From: CAYZJD01 sp964478455
GTDB lineage: Bacteria > Acidobacteriota > Terriglobia > Bryobacterales > Bryobacteraceae
DNA length: 9,101 nt
Reading direction: 5' to 3'
Assembly: GCA_964478455.1 (NCBI GenBank)
Contig: CAYZJD010000174.1
Span: 1-9,101, forward strand
Position 1 is the first letter of the stretch; each line of letters opens with the position of its first letter. Shown in pieces: positions 1-7,100 of the stretch. A model generated the notes under the pieces. The model was not told the origin of the DNA. It worked only from the letters and a program-made list of their open reading frames with translations, and did not search any database. A program made the translations under genes and the position numbers.

Positions 1-851
1 TTGCTGATGCCCGACACGCCCAGCAGCCCGCTCCTTTGGTTTAACAGTGCGAGCGCCTGCTCGACGCCGAGGTGTTCACGGTCCATCAGGTACAACACCG
101 CCGCCGCGTCCACGTCGCCCGCCCGTGTCCCCATCAGCAGGCCTTCGAGGGGCGTGAAGCCCATTGAAGTGTCCACCGCCCGGCCCCGATCCACCGCCGT
201 CATCGAACAGCCGTTGCCCAGGTGGCAGGTGATCAGCTTGAAGTCCTCGTGCCGCCCGCCGCGAAGCTGCGCGTACCGCTCGGTCACGTAGCGGTGGGAC
301 GTGCCGTGAAAGCCGTAGCGCCGGATCCGGTGGCGCTCGTAGGCTTCGTACGGCAGCCCGTAAAGGAACGCCCACCGCGGCAGCGTCTGGTGAAAGGCGG
401 TGTCGAAGACCGCTACCTGCGGCGCGCCGGGCAGCAGGTTGCGCGCGGCGTAGTAACCACGCAGGTTGTGCGGATTGTGCAGCGGCGCGAACTCGCTACA
501 TTCCTCTATCTTTCGCGCCACCTCCTCGTTCAGGAGCACCGAGTGAGCGAAGTACTCTCCGCCGTGGACCATCCGGTGCCCGACCCCGTCGATGACGCCG
601 TCGCCGGCGAGCGCCGTGATTCGTTCCACCGCTATGCGGATCGCGGCCGCGTGGTCCGCGACCGGTTGCCGGCTCTCCTCAAGCGGTCCGCCGGCCGCCT
701 CGCACCGGAACACGGCGTCGGCGGCGCCGATGCGGTCGACAAGGGCCTTCGCCAGGACCCTGTCTCCAGCGCGCTCCATCAACTGCCGGTCCGTCTCGAT
801 CAACTGGAGCTTCACCGACGAGCTGCCGCAATTGAGAACGAGGATCTTCAT
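1..851 (-). CDS. ackA: Acetate kinase, N-terminal part (runs off the left edge)
   Basis: Acetate kinase interconverts acetate + ATP and acetyl phosphate + ADP in the cytoplasm, normally paired with phosphotransacetylase or phosphoketolase. Neither partner is visible here. The reading frame starts at the ATG at 851-849 and stays open to the edge, giving 283 codons of about 400. Seen motifs: VLNCGSSSVK at residues 5-14 (Asn7, Ser10, Ser12, Lys14 of the nucleotide/phosphate site), GHRMVHGGE at 91-99 (substrate Arg93), VFDTAFH at 148-154 (catalytic Asp150), YGFHGTSH at 179-186 (His182), CHLGNGCS at 209-216 (His210), and FTPLEGLLMGTRAGDVD at 232-248 (Arg243). All catalytic residues expected in this part are present. 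The C-terminal part with the last metal-binding Glu lies outside. Acidobacterial-type spacing gives almost no leader. Family assignment is very secure. Confidence 0.97.
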   Translation of the reverse strand, partial: MKILVLNCGSSSVKLQLIETDRQLMERAGDRVLAKALVDRIGAADAVFRCEAAGGPLEESRQPVADHAAAIRIAVERITALAGDGVIDGVGHRMVHGGEYFAHSVLLNEEVARKIEECSEFAPLHNPHNLRGYYAARNLLPGAPQVAVFDTAFHQTLPRWAFLYGLPYEAYERHRIRRYGFHGTSHRYVTERYAQLRGGRHEDFKLITCHLGNGCSMTAVDRGRAVDTSMGFTPLEGLLMGTRAGDVDAAAVLYLMDREHLGVEQALALLNQRSGLLGVSGIS

Positions 852-861
852 CCGGAGTGTC

Positions 862-872
862 ATTCTATTGTA
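862..872 (-). promoter_or_regulatory. Putative -10 region of ackA
   Basis: On the minus strand, overlapping TACAAT (872-867) and TAGAAT (867-862) hexamers lie 15 and 10 nt before the ackA ATG, in otherwise GC-rich DNA. No good -35 box and no clear Shine-Dalgarno sequence are seen, so transcription probably starts within a few bases of the start codon. This is inference from sequence only. Confidence 0.4.
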
Positions 873-911
873 GGCGTGGCACGCCGGGTGCGCCGGCGCT
901 CACGTCCAGCT

Positions 912-1288
912 TCACATGCGAGACCGGCCCAGAAACGCTGCCACACCCTCCGGGGATGTCACCCTCGCCCGCAGCAGGCGTTGAGGGAAATCCTTGGGAT
1001 TCAGGGTGACGATGAAGTCCGCCTGTCCGATTTCGGCGCAGGCGCAGAATGGATCGTCTCCTGGGTCCGGCGACGCGCCAGTCCAGCCGCCGGAGGACTC
1101 GCTTGTATTCAGCCAGAACCTCCTCTGAAATCAGCCACGTGGAGGGAGTCCCTGTGAATCCAGTCACGCAGTAGCCTGGCGCTAAGAGCCACAGAGGGGG
1201 AGCGGGACTCTCTGAAGCCGGCCACGCCCGCAACGAGGACCGATGTGTCAACGACGCCGCGCGGCCGCCTCTTCTTCCGTCTCGACAA
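912..1288 (-). pseudogene. Degraded PIN-domain toxin (frameshifted, internally deleted)
   Basis: Conserved pieces of a PIN ribonuclease toxin appear in order but in three minus-strand frames. Frame one, from a possible TTG at 1288 or from around 1252, reads GVVDTSVLVAGVAGFR then SARLLRDWIHRDS. It holds the first catalytic Asp of VDTS. Frame two, from about 1148, reads TWLISEEVLAEYKRVLRRLDW with the catalytic Glu. Frame three, from about 1070, reads DPGDDPFCACAEIGQADF then IVTLNPKDFPQ with the C-terminal acidic residues, ending at TGA 914-912. The first switch looks like one extra base in the CTCCACG stretch near 1136-1148. The second coincides with loss of the helical middle that intact relatives carry between LRRL and DPGDDPF. 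Two frame changes plus a deletion argue for a real pseudogene over a sequencing error. The 5' end overlaps the upstream regulator by up to 41 nt, the usual toxin-antitoxin arrangement. Family match is from memory of PIN sequences. Confidence 0.75.
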
Positions 1289-1826
1289 CGATCGTGATCT
1301 CCGGGGACCTGCTTTTCCGCCGCGCGGCCGTTTTCAAAGCGCGGAGGATCTGCTCATCAGAGAGGGGCGCCAGATCCGTTGCCGCCGCTTCCATGGTCTC
1401 AAAGAGCTCCTCTCTCCAGCCGCGCCGCTTCCGCCCGCGCGGCAGATCCGGATGCGCTTTCGCCATCGGCAATTGTCCTTCGAGTTCTCGCGCCAGTGAT
1501 ACCATCGGAATCGAGATCTCAATCGCAGTCTGTCCTCTTCGCGGACGGGAAAGAACGCGAACTGTCTGAAAACTGCCCGTCAGCGCCCGTCTGCTATCGC
1601 GGAACAGAGCGCTAGTGAACTTCCTGAGCAGCCGCGTCGGCGTCCCGAGGGATTCCTTGAGGTAAACGGCCACCTTTGCTTGGAGCAACAGGCCCTCGTC
1701 AAACCAGTACACATGCCTGCGCCGACGCGGGCTGACCACCCCGAATTGCACCAGGTTCTGAAGGTCTTTCGGCCGGATTCCCAGCACCGCGCTGGCTTGC
1801 TTGAGCTTGAGTTCGATACCGCGCAT
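1248..1826 (-). CDS. MerR-like helix-turn-helix protein, probable antitoxin of the decayed PIN module
   Basis: This intact 192-residue protein starts at ATG 1826-1824. Residues 8-60 read LKQASAVLGIRPKDLQNLVQ then FGVVSPRRRRHVYWFDEG. That is the pattern of a MerR-type winged helix: a helix-turn-helix, then a wing with aromatic and basic residues, then a helix (LLLQAKVAVYLKESLG). The middle is basic and not recognised. The tail is acidic-basic (SDEQILRALKTAARRKSRS, then ITIVVETEEEAAARRR), the type of extension that wraps a toxin partner. It overlaps the start of the broken PIN gene, which supports a role as that module's antitoxin and self-repressor. An AT-rich palindrome at 1832-1841 could be its operator. 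It is transcribed divergently from the S9 peptidase. Alternatively it is a stand-alone transcription factor. That it is a real gene is fairly sure, the antitoxin role less so. Confidence 0.72.
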   Translation of the reverse strand: MRGIELKLKQASAVLGIRPKDLQNLVQFGVVSPRRRRHVYWFDEGLLLQAKVAVYLKESLGTPTRLLRKFTSALFRDSRRALTGSFQTVRVLSRPRRGQTAIEISIPMVSLARELEGQLPMAKAHPDLPRGRKRRGWREELFETMEAAATDLAPLSDEQILRALKTAARRKSRSPEITIVVETEEEAAARRR

Positions 1827-1831
1827 AATTC

Positions 1832-1841
1832 TATCTAGATA
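1832..1841. promoter_or_regulatory. Palindromic candidate operator/-10 region of the HTH gene
   Basis: TATCTAGATA is a perfect 10-bp palindrome, flanked by TCTA (1830-1833) and TAGA (1843-1846), which also pair. It lies 5 nt before the ATG of the minus-strand HTH gene, in a short AT-rich island. On the minus strand it includes TAATAT and TAGATA, both usable as -10 boxes. Binding there by the gene's own product would block transcription. This is a visible structure with an inferred role. Confidence 0.4.
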
Positions 1842-1982
1842 TTAGACGGTTGTGACCCGCCGTGCAAGTGGGTACCGCCGTAAGAAAGCGTTGATCGCTC
1901 TTTCGCCGTGGGATTCCAGGCGACGGCCCTCATGAGCTTCTCGCAGTGCAGATCGCGGCCGCTGTCCGGCCGCTCCCTCGGC

Positions 1983-1988
1983 TACGAT
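1983..1988 (+). promoter_or_regulatory. Putative -10 box of the S9 peptidase gene, implying a leaderless mRNA
   Basis: TACGAT ends 6 nt before the ATG at 1995. A typical distance from -10 to transcription start would put +1 on or next to the start codon. No convincing ribosome binding site precedes the ATG (only GGGA at 1989-1992, too close), and the -35 region is weak. Inference only. Confidence 0.35.
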
Positions 1989-1994
1989 GGGACC

Positions 1995-3983
1995 ATGGGC
2001 CGCGCAATCTTTTCCTTCTTCTTCTGCCTCACGGCTGCCTGGGCGCAGGCGCCCAAGTCCTGGACCCCGGAGTTGCAGATGCAGGTCCAGACCGTCGGCA
2101 GCGTCGTTCCCTCGCCCGATGGCAGGCTCGTTGTGTGGACGCAGACCGCCGCCGTCATGGAGACCGAGAAAAGCGAAATGGTGTCGCAGATCTTCCTCGC
2201 GGCCGCCGACGGCTCCGGCCGGGTGCAGCTCACGCGCGGCGAGAAAGGCGCCACCGCGCCCTCATTCGCTCCCGACGGGCGATTCATCTACTTCCAGTCC
2301 GAGCGCTCCGGCAAGCCCAACATCTGGCGCATCGCGGTCACCGGCGGCGAGGCCGAACGCATCACGGATTGGGAGGGTGCCATCGGTTCCTATAGGGTCT
2401 CGCCCGACGGGAAGTGGATCGCCTTCGCCGGCCGCAAGCCGGACGAAGACGAGGAGAAGGCGAAGAAAGAGAAGCGCGACTTTCGCGTGGTCGACGAGAA
2501 TCCGAAAAACCATGCGCTCTGGGTCGTGCCTGTCGAGGCGGATGAGCAAGGCAAGCGCGCCGCCCGCAAGCTGTTCGAGGCGCCCTATCACGTCACCGCG
2601 CTCGAATGGTCCCGCGACGGCCGCTTCCTCGCGTTCTCGCACCGGCCTACGCCGGGCGCCGACGACTGGACGAAGTCGGACGTCTCGGAGGTCGAAGTCG
2701 AACGCGGCCAGGTGAAGCCACTAGCGGCGACGCGCGCCGCCGAATCGGAAGCGTACTATTCTCCTGACGGACGATACCTCGCCTACACCGTGAGTTCCGA
2801 TCCGCCGCGCTGGCCCGGCGAAGAGCACATCGCGCTGCTCGACAGAACGACCGGTCAACAGCGCCTTCTGCCTCGGACGTTCGACGAACGCCCGGATCTG
2901 CTCGGATGGTCGGCCGATTCGTCCCGTGTCATCTTCACTGAAGCAAAGCTCACGCGCAGCGCGGTTTACGCGATCGGGGTGGATGGCCCGGCCGCGCTGC
3001 TTCATGAGCCTGCGCGCGGAGTTCTCAGCGGCGCGAATCTCAATTCCGGGGGCACGCACATCGGTTTCAGCATGGAGAGTTCATCCGAGGCTCCAGAGGC
3101 GTGCCTGCTGCCGCTGGCGGGCATGGGCTCCGGACCGGCGGCTCGCGCGATGCCGGCGCGTGTCAGCGCCGCCAACCTGGACATGCCCAAGCTGCCGCTG
3201 GGTGAAACGCAGGTCATTCGCTGGAAGGCTAAGGACGGGCTCGAGATCGAGGGCCTTCTCACTCTCCCCGCCGGCCACGAGCAAGGAAAGCGCTGCCCGC
3301 TGATCCTCAATATCCACGGCGGGCCGGCCAGCGTGTTCATGGAGAACTTCATCGGCCGGCCCGGTCTTTACCCGCTGGCCACCTTCGCCGCCAGGGACTA
3401 CGCGGTCTTGCGGCCCAATCCTCGCGGATCGGGCGGTTACGGAAAGAGCTTCCGGTTCGCCAACGTCAAGGACTGGGGCGGCAGGGACTACGACGATCTG
3501 ATGGCGGGGGTGGACTACGCCATTGCCATAGGTGTAGCCGATCCGGATCGCCTGGCCGTGATGGGCTGGAGCTACGGCGGCTACATGACAAGCTGGGTGA
3601 TCGGGCACACCCGCCGTTTCAAGGCAGCCGTGATCGGGGCACCGGTCACCAACCTATGGAGCTTCACCGGCACCGCCGACATCCCCAGCTTCCTGCCCGA
3701 CTACTTCGGCGGCGAGCCATGGGAGGATTTCGAGACCTACCGGGCGCATTCGCCGATGTCCTACGTGAAGGGCGCGACCACACCTGCCCTCATCCTCCAC
3801 GGCGAGGCCGACGATCGGGTACCGATTTCGCAGGGCTACGAACTTTATAACGCGTTGAAAAGACAGGGCGCTACGGTCAAGATGGTGGTATACCCCCGGA
3901 CCCCGCACGGAGTGCGCGAACCGAAGTTCATGCTGGACGTCATGCAGCGTCACCTGGAGTGGGTGGAGAAGTACGTGAGGTAG
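1995..3983 (+). CDS. Secreted S9-family serine peptidase (dipeptidyl/acylaminoacyl peptidase type)
   Basis: This 662-residue enzyme should release or cleave peptides in the periplasm or outside the cell. I chose ATG 1995 over the longer GTG 1908 frame because it gives a classic signal peptide: Met-Gly-Arg, then a hydrophobic run AIFSFFFCLTAAWA, with cleavage near AQA-P. The upstream 29 codons have no such logic. Residues of about 30-400 form a TolB/DPP-type beta-propeller with repeated blades (SPDGRLVVW, SPDGKWIAFAG, SPDGRYLAYTV, WSADSSRVIF). A charged loop EDEEKAKKEKRDF sits inside it. The C-terminal alpha/beta-hydrolase holds the oxyanion motif HGGPA at 441-445, nucleophile Ser526 in GWSYGGYM, Asp606 in HGEADDRVP, and His638 in TPHGVREP, so the triad is complete. 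Length is normal for the family. It has its own promoter and a hairpin after the stop, so it is probably monocistronic. The exact substrate cannot be told. Confidence 0.93.
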   Translation: MGRAIFSFFFCLTAAWAQAPKSWTPELQMQVQTVGSVVPSPDGRLVVWTQTAAVMETEKSEMVSQIFLAAADGSGRVQLTRGEKGATAPSFAPDGRFIYFQSERSGKPNIWRIAVTGGEAERITDWEGAIGSYRVSPDGKWIAFAGRKPDEDEEKAKKEKRDFRVVDENPKNHALWVVPVEADEQGKRAARKLFEAPYHVTALEWSRDGRFLAFSHRPTPGADDWTKSDVSEVEVERGQVKPLAATRAAESEAYYSPDGRYLAYTVSSDPPRWPGEEHIALLDRTTGQQRLLPRTFDERPDLLGWSADSSRVIFTEAKLTRSAVYAIGVDGPAALLHEPARGVLSGANLNSGGTHIGFSMESSSEAPEACLLPLAGMGSGPAARAMPARVSAANLDMPKLPLGETQVIRWKAKDGLEIEGLLTLPAGHEQGKRCPLILNIHGGPASVFMENFIGRPGLYPLATFAARDYAVLRPNPRGSGGYGKSFRFANVKDWGGRDYDDLMAGVDYAIAIGVADPDRLAVMGWSYGGYMTSWVIGHTRRFKAAVIGAPVTNLWSFTGTADIPSFLPDYFGGEPWEDFETYRAHSPMSYVKGATTPALILHGEADDRVPISQGYELYNALKRQGATVKMVVYPRTPHGVREPKFMLDVMQRHLEWVEKYVR

Positions 3984-3997
3984 GAGGAGGGAGGACA

Positions 3998-4021
3998 GGG
4001 GCAAGTCAGGAGACGTGCCCC
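3998..4021 (+). terminator. Hairpin terminator candidate after the S9 peptidase gene
   Basis: GGGGCA (3998-4003) pairs with TGCCCC (4016-4021). Inside, after one A/G mismatch, GTC pairs with GAC around an AGGA tetraloop. It starts 14 nt after the peptidase stop and is followed by ACTTGTT, a weak T-rich run. The stem is clear, but the poor T tract leaves intrinsic termination uncertain. Confidence 0.45.
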
Positions 4022-4039
4022 ACTTGTTGCCCTATATGT

Positions 4040-4063
4040 TGGGCCGATTTCGAGTATGGCCCA
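4040..4063. other. Second intergenic inverted repeat
   Basis: TGGGCC (4040-4045) and GGCCCA (4058-4063) form a 6-bp stem with a 12-nt loop, 18 nt after the first hairpin and 40 nt before the smc -10 box. There is no T tract on either side. It may be an auxiliary terminator or a protein-binding site upstream of smc. Its role is not determined. Confidence 0.3.
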
Positions 4064-4079
4064 GCCCGCTGTACCCCGC

Positions 4080-4108
4080 TTTACTTTTCGGGCTCCTCCG
4101 TTTACCAT
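4080..4108 (+). promoter_or_regulatory. Putative smc promoter
   Basis: TTTACT (4080-4085) and TACCAT (4103-4108) are separated by 17 bp and match sigma-70 -35 and -10 boxes at 4 of 6 positions or better. Transcription would start around 4115, giving a leader of about 60 nt before the TTG start of smc. Inference from sequence. Confidence 0.45.
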
Positions 4109-4163
4109 AGAGGCAATCCCCCGAGCCGCGGAGGAGGCGCGCGGAAAGTCAGGCCGAAGAAAC

Positions 4164-4169
4164 GAGGGA
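4164..4169 (+). promoter_or_regulatory. Ribosome binding site deciding the TTG start of smc
   Basis: GAGGGA lies 7 nt before TTG 4177, ideal Shine-Dalgarno spacing. No ATG or GTG in frame nearby gives the conserved LKLKRLELQGFKSF beginning of SMC proteins, so the site supports TTG as the real start. Confidence 0.65.
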
Positions 4170-4176
4170 ACAGGCT

Positions 4177-7100
4177 TTGCTGAAACTGAAGCGGCTGGAA
4201 TTGCAGGGTTTCAAGTCGTTCTGTGACCGCACCGAAATGCGGTTCAACGGCTTCGGCATCGCTGCCATCGTCGGCCCGAACGGCTGCGGCAAATCCAACC
4301 TGAGCGACGCCATCAGTTGGGTTCTGGGGGAGCAATCCGCCAAGTCCCTGCGCGGCGCCCGCATGGAAGACGTGATCTTCGCCGGCACCCGCGAGCGCAA
4401 ACCGCTGGGCATGGCCCAGGTAACGCTCACCCTGGTCGATCCCGCGTTGCACGTGACCCACCACGCGCCCTCGAAAACCAACGGCCACGGAGAAACCCGC
4501 GCCTCCGGCACAAATGGGCACGAAGCCGCTCAGGCCCGGGTGGGAGACTCTCACAAGCCGGACGGCCACGCTCACGAGAAGCCCGGCGAGATCACCATTA
4601 CCCGGCGCCTCTTTCGCTCGGGCGACAGTGAGTACCTCGTCAACGGGCGCCTCGCCCGGCTGCGCGACATCCAGGAGCTGTTCATGGGTACCGGCCTCGG
4701 GCCGGAATCCTACGCGATCATCGAGCAGGGCCGCATCGGGCAGATTCTCAGTTCCAAGCCGCAGGACCGCCGCTCCATTATTGAAGAGGCTGCCGGGGTC
4801 ACGAAGTTCAAGACGAAGCGCCGCCTGGCCGAGGCCAAGCTCGAAAGCGCGAAGCAGAATCTGACTCGCGTCTTCGACATCCTCGAAGAGGTCGGGCGGC
4901 AGGCTAATTCGCTGAAGCGCCAGGCATCCAAGGCGCGGCGCTACGAAGAGCTGAAGGCCGAACTCACCGGCCACCTGCGCCGCCTGCTCTCGGGCCGTTA
5001 CCGCCTGCTCGAGCGCGAAGCGGCCAAGACCGCGCTCGATCTCAATGTGGCCACGTCCGAGTTTCAGACGATCGCCGCGGGCGTCGGTGAGAAAGAGCAG
5101 GACTATGCGCGGCTCCAAGCCGAGAGCTACCGTACCGAGAACGAACTGGCCGAGGCGCGTCGCCGGCTGGCCGAACTGCAAGTCGAGGCCGAGCGGGCAC
5201 GGGGCCGCATCGAGAGCCAGGCGCAGCAGGCATCCTCCATCGAGCAACGGCTCGTGCAGGGCGAAGCGGAGACGAGCGAACTCACCTCCCGCATCGCCGG
5301 CTTCGAGTCCGAACGGGAGGAGCACTCGGCGCGCGTTCGAGAGCTGGAAGCGCAGGCCGCTTCCGCGCGCGAGCGGCTTGAGGCCAAGAGCCGGGAACGC
5401 GAGCAGTTGCAGGATGCGCTTCGCGCCGCCGAGCAATTCATTGAAAGCTCGCGTCAGAATGTGCTCCGGCTGCTCGGCGAGTCGTCCACGCTGAAGAACC
5501 AGCTCGTTCAGATCGACGAATACCTGGCGGGCATCGAGCGCGATGAGGCGCGCGCGCGCAAGGAAGAGCAGTCCGCCGCGGCCGACATCGAGCGCCTCAC
5601 CGCCCTCAAGAAAGAGGCCGGCGAGCGCATGAACGCCCGGCAGTTGGAGCTGGAGTCGATCGGCGCGCGGCGCGAGCGCGCCGAAGCGGAGCTAGCCGCC
5701 CGGCGTGCTCGCGCCGCCGAAGCGCGCCACGAGCTTGACCGGCTTCGGGCGGACTTTTCGGACTCCCGCGCCCGCCGCGATTCGCTCGCAGAGATCCTCT
5801 CCCACCGCGCCTACACCACCGAGGCCGTCAAGCGGCTGTTCACCGCTTACTCGCAGGGGCAGGCTGAGGGTCTGCGCCCGCTCGGCGTGCTCGCCGATTT
5901 TGTCGAGGTGGATCCGGCTTACGAGAAGGCTGCCGAGGAGTTCCTGCACGACGAACTCGAGTACGTCCTCGTCGAGGACTGGAGCCAGGCGGGCCGCGGC
6001 ATTGACCTGCTGCGCCGCGACCTCGAAGGGCGCGCAACGTTCCTCGTGCATCCCGAGCAGGGATCGACCGGCTGGCGCTCCCGGGCCGAAGAGCCGCCCA
6101 TCGGGCCGGAAACCGGCATCGTCGGGCGTCTCAGCGAAGTCCTGCGGCTCACCAACGGCCTGACGGACGCCCCGGCCGAGCTGCTGCCGCGCCTGGCGCG
6201 CTGCTTCCTCGCCGAAGAACCGCAGGTGGCGCAGCGCCTCGCGCAACAATATCCGGACCTCTTCTTCCTGCTCCCTAACGGCGTGTGCTACCACGGCCAG
6301 GCGGTAAGCGGCGGGAAGAAAGGCGCCAGCGGTCCGCTCGGCCTGAAGCGCGAATTGCGCGAGCTGAACACGCTGGTGGTTTTGCGCCAGAAGGAACTCG
6401 ATACGGCTGCCGCGTCGATCGAGAAGCTCGAGCGGGAGATCGCGTCGCTCGAACAGGCGCTCGAAGGGATGCGCGCGGACCAGCAGAGCCAGGAGAAAGA
6501 AGCGCTCGCGCTCGACCATGAGTTGCGAAAGCTCGCCGAAGAGTTCGCCCGCGCCAGTTCACGGTTGTCGGTGGCGCGGCTCGAGCTCGAGCGGCTGCGC
6601 GGCGAAAGAGAGCGGTCCGAGGCGCAGCGCGCCGCCTGCGCGGCCGGCATTGCCGATATAGAGCAGGCGCGGCGCGAGCAGGAGGCCGCTCTCGAGCAGG
6701 CGCGCGCCGAACTCGACGCGCGGCAGACCGACACGGCCCGCATAAGCGAAGAGCATGCGGCGCTTCGGGCGGAGCTCGCGGGACTGGACGAACGTCTGCG
6801 CGCGGAGCAGGCCGCTCGCGGGCGCCTGGAGGGCCAGCTCGCCGAAGTCGCCGAGCGGCGGACGGAAATCGCCTCCGAGATGGAGCGCCTCGGCGTCGAG
6901 CGGGCGCGACTGCTCGCCGACAATATCGAACTCGATCTGCGCGCTACCTCGCTCGCCGGGGATATTGCGCGTTGGGAGGAGGAGGCCGCCAGGCTAGCTG
7001 AGCTCGAGACAGGGCAGCGAGCCGGGATGGCTTCACTCGAGGAAGCACTCCGCCAGATGCGTCTGGAGGCGCAGCAGGCGCAGGAACGCCGGGCGCAGAT

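Noticed and set aside
222..1157. Long plus-strand open frame of 311 codons
   Set aside because: It is antisense to ackA and the PIN remnant. ackA has complete family motifs, and the plus frame is low-complexity Arg/Val/Pro-rich, as expected from GC-rich antisense.
1908..1994. N-terminal extension of the S9 peptidase from GTG 1908
   Set aside because: It would bury the signal peptide 29 residues inside and span the likely -10 box. Start at 1995 fits secretion.
4125..4160. Resemblance to the RNase P RNA core (GAGG...GGAAAGTC) in the smc leader
   Set aside because: Only a short match, with no room for the rest of the RNA between the promoter and smc and no matching P4 partner.
4102..5436. Minus-strand open frame of 444 codons and other long antisense frames inside smc
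   Set aside because: smc is certain on the plus strand. Antisense of GC-rich coiled-coil codons stays open by codon bias, and no motifs or starts with ribosome sites are seen.
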